Positions 23,257 through 32,625 are shown, counted from the first letter of the stretch. The stretch is 64,000 bases of DNA from an uncultured Alphaproteobacteria bacterium (GCA_945957365.1 CAMFKI010000010.1:45078-109077); one strand, 5' to 3'. A program made the numbers and translations. The notes: generated from the letters alone by a model not told the origin.

Positions 23257-23919
23257 CTACTGCGCCTGGTCGCTCGACTGGCCGCTCACCTTGGCGAGTT
23301 CGGCCACCAGCCCGTCGCTCACCTCGCCCGTTTCCGGCAGGTGGTGGTCGTGCTGGAAGGCGATGATGGCGTTGCGCGTGTCGCTGGTGAGTTCGCCATT
23401 GATCTCGCCCGGACTGTAGGCGAGGTCGGCCAGCCCCGTCTGCACGCGGCGGACGGCGGCGCGCTGCTCGGCATCGGGCGCTGCCGCCACCGAGCCGGTG
23501 AACAGCGAGGCTTCGGACACCTCGCGCGTGAAGCGGATGTGCTCGACCAGATCGGTCGTCGGCTTGCCGTCGGGCTCGAGGCCCATGGCCTGCTGATAGG
23601 CGGTGATGGCGAGCCGGGTGCGGCGGCCGATCACGCCGTCGACCGGCCCCTTGTAGTAACCTGCGGTGAGCAGCTCGCGCTGCACGGCCTCGACCACGGG
23701 ATCGAACTTGAGCTGGATGGTGCGCGCGCCGTCGGTCGCGGTGAGGTCGCCCGGGCCATCCTGCGCGGGGTCGGTCGCGGCCTGGGCCATGCGGCTGGCG
23801 GCCGGCTGGCCGAACAGCGCATTGCCGGCAATCGCCACCGACATCACGGCCGTGAGGCTCCACGCGACGAGCGGCGCGAGCCTGATCCTGCGGCCGCCTC
23901 CTTCCACCTTCTCACGCAT
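23257..23919 (-). CDS. Peptidoglycan-binding domain 1 protein, membrane-anchored
   Basis: A 220-residue protein. Residues 1-17 are basic and cytoplasmic, followed by a membrane segment (LAPLVAWSLTAVMSVAIAG). Two peptidoglycan-binding_1 repeats follow: VEAVQRELLTAGYYKGPVDG with VIGRRTRLAITAYQQA, and VRRVQTGLADLAYSPGEING with ELTSDTRNAIIAFQHD. It therefore should sit in the periplasm bound to murein. No catalytic domain is present. DUF1491 follows at six bases. Confidence 0.88.
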   Translation of the reverse strand: MREKVEGGGRRIRLAPLVAWSLTAVMSVAIAGNALFGQPAASRMAQAATDPAQDGPGDLTATDGARTIQLKFDPVVEAVQRELLTAGYYKGPVDGVIGRRTRLAITAYQQAMGLEPDGKPTTDLVEHIRFTREVSEASLFTGSVAAAPDAEQRAAVRRVQTGLADLAYSPGEINGELTSDTRNAIIAFQHDHHLPETGEVSDGLVAELAKVSGQSSDQAQ

Positions 23920-24051
23920 GACGCCGACCCGACTTCACCTTCAACCCGCCTGTTCCCGCAAGAGCCAAACTTGCACCCATCGAGGTTAACGCAGCCTTTC
24001 CGGCACGCGCGTGACGGCGCAGGCCTTAACGCAAAATAAGTCCAAACTCTT

Positions 24052-24075
24052 CACTTCACGCTCAACACTGAAGTG
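24052..24075. promoter_or_regulatory. Inverted repeat upstream of the DUF5330 gene
   Basis: CACTTCA (24052-24058), 10 bases, TGAAGTG (24069-24075): a perfect 7-base inverted repeat with one-helical-turn spacing of centres, 37 bases before the ATG of the DUF5330 gene. It could be an operator or a weak hairpin; no partner is known. Confidence 0.3.
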
Positions 24076-24111
24076 GTAAGCCGTCGAAAAGACTGGAGAA
24101 CAGGGGCGGGA

Positions 24112-24528
24112 ATGCGTCTCATCCGAACCATCATTCTGCTCGGCGCAGCGGGGCTGCTGCTGCCCTCGCCGCCGGACGAGCCGAAAATCGGGGCCGATGC
24201 CGATTCGCCCTCGACCATCGAGATGCTGTCGTCCGCCGGGTCGGCGGCCTCGGACGCCTGGTCGTTCTGCAGCCGCCAGCCGGAAGTCTGCGGGGTTGCG
24301 GGCTATCTGGCAGGGCGGCTCGAAGCCAAGACGCTCTATTCGGCCTCGCTGCTGTGGGGCTGGGCCTGGGATGGCCGGACGGGCAAGCCGCAACTGCAGG
24401 GCCCCTATGCCGAGATCACGGTCGAGGGCGACATGCCGGCACCCGCAACCGACGATCCCAAGGGCCAGTCGACACTGGGCCTCGACGATCTCGTGGCGCC
24501 GTGGCGCGGCCCGGCGAAAGAGGGTTGA
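24112..24528 (+). CDS. DUF5330 family protein, exported
   Basis: The 138-residue protein starts with MRLIRTIILLGAAGLLLPSP, a short membrane or signal segment, and then shows the family pattern DAWSFCSRQPEVCGVAGYLA with two Cys that could form a disulfide. This matches the small DUF5330 proteins found next to sufE in Hyphomicrobiales, and sufE follows 53 bases downstream. The start ATG 24112 is preceded by AGGGGCGGG. Function unknown. Confidence 0.78.
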   Translation: MRLIRTIILLGAAGLLLPSPPDEPKIGADADSPSTIEMLSSAGSAASDAWSFCSRQPEVCGVAGYLAGRLEAKTLYSASLLWGWAWDGRTGKPQLQGPYAEITVEGDMPAPATDDPKGQSTLGLDDLVAPWRGPAKEG

Positions 24529-24581
24529 GCTTGCCCGCGGCGCGGCCTATCTGAGGCGCGCAACAGGGAAGACCCCGGATC

Positions 24582-25004
24582 TTGACCGCCCTCGACGATC
24601 TCCTCGCCGATTTCGACGTCCTCGACGACTGGGAGGACCGCTACCGCCACGTGATCGAGCTCGGCCGCGATCTGCCGCCCCTGCCCGAGGCCGATCACAC
24701 GGCGGAGAACAAGGTGCGCGGCTGCGCCAGCCAGGTGTGGATCACGTCGTCCGTCAGCGGCAGCAAGGACGATCCGGTGCTCACCTTCCTCGGCGACAGC
24801 GATGCGCTGATCGTCAAGGGCCTGATCGCCATCGCCTTCATGATCTATTCCGGCAAGACCGCCCGCGCCATTCTCGCTGCCGATGCCGGCGAGGTCCTGG
24901 GCAAGCTCGGGCTGTCGGGTCACCTGACCCAGCAGCGCTCCAACGGTTTCGCCTCGATGATCCAGCGCATCAAGTCCGATGCCCAGGCGGCGCTCCACGC
25001 CTAA
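24582..25004 (+). CDS. sufE: SufE-family sulfur acceptor protein
   Basis: The 140-residue protein accepts persulfide sulfur from a cysteine desulfurase for iron-sulfur cluster assembly. The invariant Cys is residue 48 in NKVRGCASQVWI. Other conserved parts are LPPLPEADHTAENKVRG and the C-terminal LSGHLTQQRSNGF. It has a TTG start at 24582 (MTALDDLLADFD). It stands alone from a suf operon, as often in alphaproteobacteria. Its stop overlaps that of the convergent DUF6456 gene by four bases. Confidence 0.94.
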   Translation: MTALDDLLADFDVLDDWEDRYRHVIELGRDLPPLPEADHTAENKVRGCASQVWITSSVSGSKDDPVLTFLGDSDALIVKGLIAIAFMIYSGKTARAILAADAGEVLGKLGLSGHLTQQRSNGFASMIQRIKSDAQAALHA

Positions 25005-25525
25005 GCCCTTCCGCGGTTGAGGCCGGGCCGGTAGCCGTCGAGGCCCCAGCCGGTGATGCCGTCGCGGCGCACTGCCTCCGCCAGTCCGTAATGCCGCGCC
25101 AGCGCGGTGAGGGCGAGGCCCAGCACCACGCGGCCGCTGCGGGCGGGAAGTTCCAGCACGCGCTCCGCCTGCTCCACGCCCGCCGACAGGCAGCACACCT
25201 GGGCCAGTATCGAGGCGAGTTCCGGCCCCACGCTGTCCAGCGCCGCGTGGTAGCGCTGGCGGGCGGCGATCGCCCCGTCGCTCAGTTCGGCGCCGGCGCC
25301 CCCGGCACTGGAACCCGCACCCGCGAGTTCCCAGTTGAGCGTGGTGCGGCGGGCCAGCATGGCGCGCTCGAAATCCCCGCGCAGCCGCTCTCCGGCTAGG
25401 TATTGCGCCTCCGAAATCAGCGGCTTCCCGTCCTTGCCGCGCCGGGCGCGGAGCCAGGTGAGCGGGCTTTCGTTGTCGTTGAACAGCTGGGTGGCGGCGG
25501 CGGGGCGGGTTTCGATCTCACGCAT
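25001..25525 (-). CDS. DUF6456-domain protein
   Basis: The 174-residue protein corresponds to the DUF6456 family. Its typical features are PLTWLRARRGKDGKPLISEA with QYLAGERLRGDFERAMLARR, followed by RYHAALDSVGPELASILAQV and GRVVLGLALTALARHYGLAE. The family pattern suggests a DNA-binding replication- or transcription-linked protein, but no experimental function is known to me. It stands convergent to sufE. Confidence 0.82.
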   Translation of the reverse strand: MREIETRPAAATQLFNDNESPLTWLRARRGKDGKPLISEAQYLAGERLRGDFERAMLARRTTLNWELAGAGSSAGGAGAELSDGAIAARQRYHAALDSVGPELASILAQVCCLSAGVEQAERVLELPARSGRVVLGLALTALARHYGLAEAVRRDGITGWGLDGYRPGLNRGRA

Positions 25526-25631
25526 AAGCTTTCCTCCTCACAGAGGTTGCAACATAGGTGAGAACAAAACGGGAATCAAGACTTCGGTGCGATTTATTTC
25601 CTTCTGTGGGAATGACCCTTCCCTCGCCTCG

Positions 25632-26051
25632 TCACCGGGGTGGATTGAAGGGCGCGGTGTTCAGTTCGATGACATTGCGGCAGGGGTCCATGAGGAAGAC
25701 CTGCGGAAAGCCTGCAAGCCCCGTGCGCTTCACGATGATCCGCCGCGGATGATCATGAGCTAGGCTCTCGCCGAAGCCATGCGATTGCAGGTGGCTGACC
25801 GCTGCCTCGAAATCCTCGACCCTGAGGGCGAAGTGGATATCGTCGTTGTCGACGGCCCTGCCTGACCGGAAGTTCGCATCCGGATGAAGGGTGAGGTGAA
25901 TCTGCAGCAGGCCCACCCCATACCACGCGCCCGCGATCGAGAACGGCGGTCGCGCCACGCGATTCAGCCCGAGGACACCTTCGTAGAAGGCGCAAGACGC
26001 ATCGAAATCATCGGTGGGAACGGAGACGTGATGCAAGGCGAATTCGATCAT
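25632..26051 (-). CDS. VOC-family (glyoxalase/dioxygenase fold) protein
   Basis: A 139-residue vicinal-oxygen-chelate protein. The N-terminal LHHVSVPTDDFDASCAFYEG carries the first metal-ligand His, LLQIHLTLHPD the second His, DDIHFALRVEDFEAAVSHLQ the third part, and FLMDPCRNVIELN the final Glu ligand. The substrate cannot be told: glyoxalase-like lyases, resistance proteins and dioxygenases share this fold. The ATG at 26051 was chosen over an upstream in-frame Met that adds an unrelated basic stretch. Confidence 0.85.
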   Translation of the reverse strand: MIEFALHHVSVPTDDFDASCAFYEGVLGLNRVARPPFSIAGAWYGVGLLQIHLTLHPDANFRSGRAVDNDDIHFALRVEDFEAAVSHLQSHGFGESLAHDHPRRIIVKRTGLAGFPQVFLMDPCRNVIELNTAPFNPPR

Positions 26052-26126
26052 GGCATTGCCCTTCCGCTCGCGCGCGGAGGCGACCATGACAGATGGACGA
26101 TCTCGCCGCAACGGCGCTTGAACGCC

Positions 26127-26624
26127 TCAGCCGGCGCTGGCCTGGCGCTGTTCGTCCTCGAGGCCGGAGAGGAAGAAGTCGAGGCCGAGGATCATGCGGA
26201 CGGCGGAGCCATCCGCCGCCGCCAGCGGCAGGCGGATCCAGTATTGCACCAGGTGTTCCTTGTTCACCCGGGGGCCGCGCACGATGCCCTGCGTGGGCTT
26301 GCCGTCGACGGCGGTGTGGCGATAGGCGGTCATCCAGTAGTCGCGCTTGGGACCGAGGTCGAGATCGTCGATGCGGAGACCGGTGATCTCGCGGTCGAAG
26401 ACGTCGCGCAGCCTCGTTCCCGCCAGCCGCACGCGCGAGCGTTCCAGCGTGTCGCCCACGTCGATCAGGCTGATGAACGGCAGCAGCCGCGGGATATGGG
26501 CGGGGTTGATGTCGGCGCGCGTCGGAAGCGCGCCGGCCTCGGCGCGCGACAGCCAGTAGTCATAAAGCTGACGCTGCTCCGGCACCACCAATTGTGCCCT
26601 GAACGCAATGTTGACCGACCCCAT
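26127..26624 (-). CDS. PAS_5-type PAS domain protein
   Basis: The 165-residue single-domain protein resembles the PAS_5 family (PF07310). It has the conserved DYWLSRAEAGALPTRADINP, PHILPFISLIDV-like segment (IPRLLPFISLIDVGDTLERS), RLAGTRLRDVFDREITG and a terminal strand pair. These proteins are common in Hyphomicrobiales, probably as small sensor or adaptor proteins without an output domain. The start ATG 26624 has AAGGGCGG eight bases upstream; a TTG two codons earlier is less likely. It lies between a VOC gene and mucR, all on the minus strand. Confidence 0.8.
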   Translation of the reverse strand: MGSVNIAFRAQLVVPEQRQLYDYWLSRAEAGALPTRADINPAHIPRLLPFISLIDVGDTLERSRVRLAGTRLRDVFDREITGLRIDDLDLGPKRDYWMTAYRHTAVDGKPTQGIVRGPRVNKEHLVQYWIRLPLAAADGSAVRMILGLDFFLSGLEDEQRQASAG

Positions 26625-26730
26625 AGCCAACGCCGCCCTTCGCGAATCGATGCCCTGCCTAACGAACCGTTTATGAATCGTGAACGGCTGATCCGCAAGA
26701 GTCCGGCGGAATAAAATCTCCGCGTGCGCT

Positions 26731-27135
26731 TCAGCGGGTCTTGCGCTGGCCCAGCCCCATGTTCTTGGCGAGCTTGGACCGCGAGTTGGCGTAGTTCGGC
26801 GCGACCATCGGGTAGTCGGCGGGAAGGTTCCACTTCTCGCGGTACTGTTCGGGTGTCAGGTTGAAGTGGGTGCGCAGGTGGCGCTTCAGCGACTTGAACT
26901 TCTTGCCGTCCTCGAGGCACACGAGATAGTCCGGCGTGATCGATTTCTTCACGCTGATGGCGGGCTTGGGATCGAGGCTGTCGTCGCGGCGCGGCGGCGC
27001 GCCGGCCACCTGTTCCAGCGCCTTGTGCACTTCGGTGATGAGCCGCGGCAGATCGGCCTGCTCAACGGCGTTGCGCCCGACATAGGCCGCCACGATCTGG
27101 GTCGCCAATTCGATGAGCGTGGACTTTGGTTCCAT
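26731..27135 (-). CDS. mucR: MucR/Ros-family zinc-finger transcriptional regulator
   Basis: A 134-residue Ros/MucR regulator, a nucleoid-associated-like silencer in alphaproteobacteria. The N-terminal helical part supports oligomerisation. The DNA-binding zinc finger includes Cys 73, Asp 76, His 86 and His 90 (VCLEDGKKFKSLKRHLRTH), the variant CxxD-HxxxH of MucR proteins. It is followed by LTPEQYREKWNLPADYPMVA and an A/T-hook-like region. The ATG at 27135 starts the conserved N-terminus. In relatives MucR controls exopolysaccharide, motility and cell-cycle genes, including those in the CtrA regulon. Confidence 0.94.
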   Translation of the reverse strand: MEPKSTLIELATQIVAAYVGRNAVEQADLPRLITEVHKALEQVAGAPPRRDDSLDPKPAISVKKSITPDYLVCLEDGKKFKSLKRHLRTHFNLTPEQYREKWNLPADYPMVAPNYANSRSKLAKNMGLGQRKTR

Positions 27136-27206
27136 GTGGGGCAGGCTTTCCTCGGGCTTGAGCGACCTCTGTTTAGGCGAGCGGCGTGGCTTCAACAAGT
27201 GCCGCT

Positions 27207-28382
27207 TCAGCCGGCGGGCGCATAAGGTCCGGCGCGCCGCGTGAACCATTCCCAGTAGATCAGCAGAACCCGTGCCTTGGTGAAGGACAGCCCTTCGAAC
27301 ACCGCCTTCAGTTCCTCCGGGGCGCGGCCCGCGCGCAACAGCCCGGTCGAGGCGCGGATCGCCTCCAGCACCGCGTCGAAACGCGCCCGGCTGAAGCCCA
27401 GCGCCTTGAGCAGCACCACCAGCGCCTCGCCCTCGGCGTCCGCCAGGATGCGCTCCACCGTGGCGTCGCTCAGCCCCGCCAGCAGCGCCAGGCGCGGCAC
27501 CGCCTCGCCGCGCCGGCCGGCAAGCAGCAGGCGCAGCGCCGCGTCGGCCTCGCCTGGCGGCACCGTGTCCGGCAGCGGCATGTCGGCGGCCGACAGGGCC
27601 ACCGACAGGATGCGACCCAGCGTCACCGAATCCGAGAGGAAGCGGGCGATGACGATGCGCCGCAGTTCCGGCGGCAGCCGCCACAACAGGTCCAGCGCAA
27701 CGGCCAGCGGCAGGTCGGTGCGCAGCGCCAGCGGGGCCTGCAGCCCGGCGTGCTCGCCCGCCATTTCGGACAGCGCGAGAAAGGCCGGAAAGGAAATCTC
27801 GGCGCCCGGATTGCGCAGCAGGGCGAGGAGGCTCAGCAGGTCGCCCGAGCGCACGAGAAAGTCGCTGAGCGCCGGCGGCACGTTGCGGCGCCGCGCCAGC
27901 AGCTGCAGCCGCTCCGGCGCCGCGCCGCGGCAGGCCGCGAGGAGATCGTCCGCCTCGAGGTGCGCACTGCGTTCCAGAACCACGCCGCCAATGTCGGCCC
28001 GCGGATCGCGCAGCAGCCGCGACACGAGGAGCGGCGGCGGCGCGTCCATCGCGGCGATGCGCTCGGCGAGACGCGCCAGGTCTTCCTCCGACAGGCGCGG
28101 CAGCAGCAGCAGGAGCGTATCGCCCGCCATGCTGCGTTCCTGCGGCGGCAGGTCCACCGCGCCCCAGATGATGTCGAGCAGGGCCGCCGCGGCGTCTCCC
28201 GGGTCGGCCGGTGCGGCCGGTCGCGGCTGCGGCGGAGGGGGCAGCACCTCCACGGCCTCGGCCACCAGCGCGGCGGCGGGCGCAGCGGCGCGCTTCAGCC
28301 GCTCGGTGAGCCGCCGGAAGGATTCCGGCGTTCCGCGTGGCGGGGCCGGGCTTCCGGCACTGGTGGGCTGATCGAGCGGCAT
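27207..28382 (-). CDS. DUF2336-domain protein
   Basis: The 391-residue protein shows the DUF2336 features: a Pro/Ala-rich N-terminus followed by a helical repeat array, with typical lines such as PRLSEEDLARLAERIAAMDA, PPPLLVSRLLRDPRADIGGV and LERSAHLEADDLLAACRGAA. DUF2336 proteins in Hyphomicrobiales are large soluble helical proteins of unknown function. The ATG at 28382 has AGGAG three bases upstream. It is divergent from ptrB with a 197-base shared region holding TTAACCAAT and TTAAAAC half-sites. Confidence 0.82.
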   Translation of the reverse strand: MPLDQPTSAGSPAPPRGTPESFRRLTERLKRAAAPAAALVAEAVEVLPPPPQPRPAAPADPGDAAAALLDIIWGAVDLPPQERSMAGDTLLLLLPRLSEEDLARLAERIAAMDAPPPLLVSRLLRDPRADIGGVVLERSAHLEADDLLAACRGAAPERLQLLARRRNVPPALSDFLVRSGDLLSLLALLRNPGAEISFPAFLALSEMAGEHAGLQAPLALRTDLPLAVALDLLWRLPPELRRIVIARFLSDSVTLGRILSVALSAADMPLPDTVPPGEADAALRLLLAGRRGEAVPRLALLAGLSDATVERILADAEGEALVVLLKALGFSRARFDAVLEAIRASTGLLRAGRAPEELKAVFEGLSFTKARVLLIYWEWFTRRAGPYAPAG

Positions 28383-28579
28383 GATCTCCTCTGCCCCGCA
28401 CTCAGCACCCGACACTTGAGGAATTGATTAAAACTTGAGGTTTCGGATTGTGCCGGTCGGGGCCCGCGCGGCAACATGATTAACCAATGCTTGCGGGGTT
28501 GCACCGTGTCCTGCCCGTGCTTCACATTTGCCCCCCGATCCCCCACATTGGGCGCGAAACCGCATCACGAAAGCAGATC

Positions 28580-30667
28580 ATGAGCAATGTTCCGAAGCCG
28601 CCCCGGGCGGAGAAGCGCCCGCGTGTCGAAACCTGGCACGGCTACGAGAAGCGCGACGACTATCACTGGCTGAAGGCGCCGAACTGGCAGGAGGTGATGC
28701 ATGATCCCTCCGTGCTGCCCGCCGAGATCCGCGCCTTCCTCGAGGGCGAGAATGCCTATCACGAGGCCGTCATGGCCGACACGAAGGCGCTGCAGGACAA
28801 GCTCTTCGCCGAACTCAAGGGCCGCATCAAGGAGGACGACTCCTCGGTGCCCGCACCCGATGGCCCCTATGACTATTACGCGAGCTACGTCACCGGCGGC
28901 CAGCACCCGCGCTACTGCCGCAAGCCGCGCGGCGAGGATGGTCCCGAGCAGCTGCTGCTCGACGGCAACGCGCTGGCCAAGGGCCGCGACTATTTCCAGT
29001 TCGGCGGCATCGACCTTTCACCCGACCAGAGCCTGATCGCCTGGTCCTTCGACGGCAACGGCTCGGAATTCTACGAGCTTCGCCTGCGCGATGCAGCGAC
29101 GGGCGCGGAGCACAGGGACGTGCTGGAGAATACCGCCGGCGAGGCCACCTGGACCGCTGACGGCAAGAGCTTCTTCTACACGCTGCAGGACGACAACCAC
29201 CGCCCGCTGAAGACCTTCCGCCATGTTCTGGGTACGGAGCAATCTGCCGATGTGCTGATCTACGAGGAGGACGACACCGGCAAGTTCACCGGCGTCGGCA
29301 AGACCCATTCGGAACAGTGGATCACCATCGACATCCACGACCACGACACCTCCGAGATCTGGCTGATCGACGCCGCGAAGCCGGACGAGAAGCCACGCCT
29401 CGTCGCGCCCCGCGTCGAGGGCATCGAATACGACATCGACCACCGGGCCGACCAGTTCATCATCCGCACCAACGAGGGCGGGGCCGAGGACTACAAGCTC
29501 GTCACCGCACCCGTGGCGAGCCCGGGCAAGGAGAACTGGCGGGACCTGATCCCGCACCGGCCGGGTATCTTCATCGTCAGCTACATGGTGCTGAAGGACT
29601 GGCTCATCCGCATGGAGCGCGAGAACGCGCTGCCGCGCATCGTGGTGCGCAACATGACGAGCGGAGAAGAGCACGCCATCGCCTTCGACGAGGAGGCCTA
29701 TTCGCTGGGCTTCGGCGAGATGCGCGAGTTCGACACCGACACGCTGCGCTTCACCTATTCCTCTCCCACGACGCCGGCACAAGTCTTCGACTACGACATG
29801 CGCACGCGCAGCCGCGTGCTGCGGAAAACCCAGGACGTGCCGAGCGGCCACGACCCGTCGCACTACGTCACCCGCCGCCTCATGGCGCCGGCGCATGACG
29901 GCGAGACGATCCCCGTCACCCTGCTCTACCGCAAGGACGCGAAGCTCGATGGCTCCGAACCCGTGTGGCTCTACGGCTATGGCTCCTATGGCATCTCGAT
30001 GCCCGCGGGCTTCAACACCAACATCCTGTCGCTGGTGAACCGCGGCTTCATCTACGCCACCGCGCATATCCGCGGCGGCCAGGAGAAGGGCCGGCGCTGG
30101 TACACCGACGGCAAGATGGCGAAGAAGCAGAACAGCTTCCGCGACTTCATCTCGGTGACGAAGTTCCTGATCGACAAGGGCTACACGGCGAAAGGCAATA
30201 TCGTGGCGCAGGGCGGCAGCGCCGGCGGCATGCTGATGGGGGCTGTCGCCAACATGGCGCCCGAACTGTTCCGCGGCATTGTCGCCGAGGTGCCATTCGT
30301 CGACGTGCTCACCACCATGCTGGACGATACGCTGCCGCTGACCCCGCCCGAGTGGCCCGAATGGGGCAACCCCATCGAGTCGAAGGCGGCCTACGAAAAC
30401 ATCATGGCCTATTCGCCCTATGACCGGGTGGAGGCAAAGGCCTATCCCAACATGCTCGCGGTCGGCGGCCTCACCGACCCGCGCGTCACCTACTGGGAGC
30501 CCGCCAAATGGGTGGCGAAGCTCCGTGAACTGAAGACCGACGACAACCTGCTCCTGTTCAAGACCAACATGGGTGCCGGCCACGGCGGCGCCTCGGGCCG
30601 CTTCGACCGGCTGAAGGAAGTGGCCTTCGTCTATGCCTTCGGACTCAAGGTGGCAGGGCTGGCATGA
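28580..30667 (+). CDS. ptrB: Oligopeptidase B / S9A prolyl oligopeptidase family
   Basis: The 695-residue cytosolic serine peptidase cleaves small peptides after basic residues if it is a true oligopeptidase B. A beta-propeller part (about 1-410) precedes the alpha/beta hydrolase part. The catalytic triad is Ser 547 (GGSAGGMLMG), Asp 633 (GLTDPRVTYWEP) and His 668 (GAGHGGASGR). ENIMAYSPYDRVEAKAYPNM is also conserved. I use the ATG at 28580 (MSNVPKPP); longer in-frame starts lie in the intergenic region. A family B repeat follows the gene. Confidence 0.92.
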   Translation: MSNVPKPPRAEKRPRVETWHGYEKRDDYHWLKAPNWQEVMHDPSVLPAEIRAFLEGENAYHEAVMADTKALQDKLFAELKGRIKEDDSSVPAPDGPYDYYASYVTGGQHPRYCRKPRGEDGPEQLLLDGNALAKGRDYFQFGGIDLSPDQSLIAWSFDGNGSEFYELRLRDAATGAEHRDVLENTAGEATWTADGKSFFYTLQDDNHRPLKTFRHVLGTEQSADVLIYEEDDTGKFTGVGKTHSEQWITIDIHDHDTSEIWLIDAAKPDEKPRLVAPRVEGIEYDIDHRADQFIIRTNEGGAEDYKLVTAPVASPGKENWRDLIPHRPGIFIVSYMVLKDWLIRMERENALPRIVVRNMTSGEEHAIAFDEEAYSLGFGEMREFDTDTLRFTYSSPTTPAQVFDYDMRTRSRVLRKTQDVPSGHDPSHYVTRRLMAPAHDGETIPVTLLYRKDAKLDGSEPVWLYGYGSYGISMPAGFNTNILSLVNRGFIYATAHIRGGQEKGRRWYTDGKMAKKQNSFRDFISVTKFLIDKGYTAKGNIVAQGGSAGGMLMGAVANMAPELFRGIVAEVPFVDVLTTMLDDTLPLTPPEWPEWGNPIESKAAYENIMAYSPYDRVEAKAYPNMLAVGGLTDPRVTYWEPAKWVAKLRELKTDDNLLLFKTNMGAGHGGASGRFDRLKEVAFVYAFGLKVAGLA

Positions 30668-30677
30668 TGAAAGGGGC

Positions 30678-30791
30678 TTCCCTCCCCCTCGTGGGGAGGG
30701 ATCGAGGGCGGGGGTGCCGCGAGTCCGCTGTTTGAGTATGCGTCCGCGGCACGACCCCCACCCCTGCCCCTCCCCACAAGGGGGAGGGGAA
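30678..30791 (+). repeat. Family B palindromic repeat, copy 2
   Basis: Same design as at 8982: inverted arms of CTCCCCC..GGGGAGGG sequence at 30678-30715 and 30753-30791 flank a unique centre. It lies between ptrB and the isochorismatase-type gene and may act as a terminator or mRNA stabiliser; it carries no coding capacity. Confidence 0.85.
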
Positions 30792-30813
30792 ACGACATGA
30801 TGGAGACCAGGCG

Positions 30814-31365
30814 ATGCTCGTCGATGCCGCAAAATCCACCCTCCTCCTCGTCGACGTGCAGGAGCGCCTTCTGCCCGCCATGACCGGCGGAGCGGACGCG
30901 GAACAGCGCTGCGCCATCCTGCTCAAGGCGGCGAAGGCGCTGGACGTGCCGGTCACGGTTTCGGAGCAGTATCCGAAGGGCCTTGGCCACACCGTGCCAG
31001 GCCTCGCGTCCGAGATCGGCAATGCCCCGGTCTTCGAGAAGCTGGCCTTCTCCTGCTGGAAGGACAAGCCGCTGAAGGACCACCTGATCGCCCATCACGA
31101 GGCGGGCCGCCCTCTGGTCATCCTGGCCGGGATCGAATCCCACGTCTGCGTCATGCAGACGGCGGCGGACCTTTGCGCGGCGGGCTTCGGCGTCTTCGCG
31201 GTGGCCGATGCCATGGCGTCACGGGCGCCGGCCTCCCATGGTCTCGCGATGGACCGCATGCGCCAGCACGGCGTGGCGGTGGTCAATACCGAAATGGTCG
31301 TATTCGAGCTGCTGGGACGGGCCGGGACGGCGGAATTCAAGGCGCTTTCGGCACTTGTGCGCTGA
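30814..31365 (+). CDS. Isochorismatase-family hydrolase
   Basis: A 183-residue cysteine hydrolase. The conserved Asp is in TLLLVDVQERLLPAM, the Lys in NAPVFEKLAFSCW and the catalytic Cys 112 in GIESHVCVMQT, so the triad is complete. The family includes nicotinamidase, N-carbamoylsarcosine amidase and unknown amidases such as YcaC; the substrate cannot be read from the sequence. A palindromic repeat ends 22 bases before the ATG. It is followed by gcdH after 81 bases, with a promoter in between, so they need not be cotranscribed. Confidence 0.88.
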   Translation: MLVDAAKSTLLLVDVQERLLPAMTGGADAEQRCAILLKAAKALDVPVTVSEQYPKGLGHTVPGLASEIGNAPVFEKLAFSCWKDKPLKDHLIAHHEAGRPLVILAGIESHVCVMQTAADLCAAGFGVFAVADAMASRAPASHGLAMDRMRQHGVAVVNTEMVVFELLGRAGTAEFKALSALVR

Positions 31366-31393
31366 GAGCAAGGCGATCCGTCATTTCGCCGAA

Positions 31394-31422
31394 TTGACAA
31401 TTCCGCGCGGCATTGCTCATTA
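31394..31422 (+). promoter_or_regulatory. Candidate promoter of gcdH
   Basis: TTGACA (31394-31399), 17 bases, TCATTA (31417-31422). Transcription would start near 31429, giving an 18-base leader with AAGGGAG before the ATG at 31447. Confidence 0.45.
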
Positions 31423-31446
31423 GGCCGCAATCCAAGGGAGTTTTTC

Positions 31447-32625
31447 ATGGCCGCTGCCGAATTCAACTGGGAAGACCCGCTCGACCTCGAATCCCAGCTC
31501 ACCGACGAAGAGCGCATGATCCGCGACGCCGCCCGCGCCTTCGCGCAGGACAAGCTGATGCCGCGGGTGAAATCCGCGTTCCGCGACGAACGCTTCGACC
31601 GCGAGATCATGAACGAGATGGGCGAGATGGGTTTCCTCGGCGTGATGACCTCCGCCGATTTCGGCGGCTCAGGGCTGGGCTACGTGGCCTATGGCCTGGT
31701 GGCGCGCGAAGTGGAGCGCGTCGACTCGGGCTACCGTTCCGCCATGAGCGTGCAGAACTCGCTCGTCATGCACCCGATCGAGGCCTATGGCTCCGAGGCG
31801 CAGAAGAAGAAGTACCTGCCCAAGCTCGCCACCGGCGAATGGGTCGGCTGCTTCGGCCTCACCGAGCCCGACGCCGGCTCCGACCCCGGCGGCATGAAGA
31901 CCCGTGCCAAGAAGGTCGACGGTGGCTACGTGCTGAACGGCGCCAAGATGTGGATCTCGAACTCGCCCATCGCCGACGTGGCGGTGGTGTGGGGCAAGAC
32001 CGAGGACGGCGTGATCCGCGGCTTCATCGTGGAGCGCGGCATGAAGGGTTTCTCGACGCCCGTCATCGACGGCAAGATTTCACTCCGCGCCTCGATCACC
32101 GGCGAGATCGTGCTCGACAACGTGGAAGTGCCGGACGCCAACCTGCTGCCCAATGCCAAGGGCCTCGGCGGTCCCTTCGGCTGCCTCAACAAGGCGCGCT
32201 ACGGCATCGCCTGGGGCGTCATGGGTGCGGCGGAAGACTGCTGGCACCGTGCGCGCCAGTACACGCTGGACCGCAAGCAGTTCGGCAAGCCGCTGGCCGC
32301 GAACCAGCTCGTCCAGAAGAAGCTCGCCGACATGCAGACAGAGATCGCGCTCGGCCTGCAGGGCTGCCTCGCCTTGGGCCGCGGCCTCGAGCGCGGCACC
32401 ATTGCGCCGCCCGCGATCTCGCTGATGAAGCGCAACAACTGCGGCAAGTCGCTCGACATCGCCCGCATGGCGCGCGACATGCACGGCGGCAACGGCATCT
32501 CGGAGGAGTATCACGTCATCCGCCACATGGTGAACCTCGAGACGGTGAACACCTATGAGGGCACGCATGACGTCCACGCCCTGATCCTCGGCCGCGCCCA
32601 GACCGGGCTTCAGGCCTTCCAGTGA
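31447..32625 (+). CDS. gcdH: Glutaryl-CoA dehydrogenase
   Basis: The 392-residue acyl-CoA dehydrogenase converts glutaryl-CoA to crotonyl-CoA in lysine/tryptophan degradation, using FAD. Features: [19 protein letters not shown] near the FAD pocket, [15 protein letters not shown], the glutaryl-CoA-type catalytic base Glu 371 in [18 protein letters not shown], and [18 protein letters not shown]. These stretches distinguish it from other acyl-CoA dehydrogenases. The GNAT gene follows with a four-base overlap. Confidence 0.95.
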   Translation: MAAAEFNWEDPLDLESQLTDEERMIRDAARAFAQDKLMPRVKSAFRDERFDREIMNEMGEMGFLGVMTSADFGGSGLGYVAYGLVAREVERVDSGYRSAMSVQNSLVMHPIEAYGSEAQKKKYLPKLATGEWVGCFGLTEPDAGSDPGGMKTRAKKVDGGYVLNGAKMWISNSPIADVAVVWGKTEDGVIRGFIVERGMKGFSTPVIDGKISLRASITGEIVLDNVEVPDANLLPNAKGLGGPFGCLNKARYGIAWGVMGAAEDCWHRARQYTLDRKQFGKPLAANQLVQKKLADMQTEIALGLQGCLALGRGLERGTIAPPAISLMKRNNCGKSLDIARMARDMHGGNGISEEYHVIRHMVNLETVNTYEGTHDVHALILGRAQTGLQAFQ

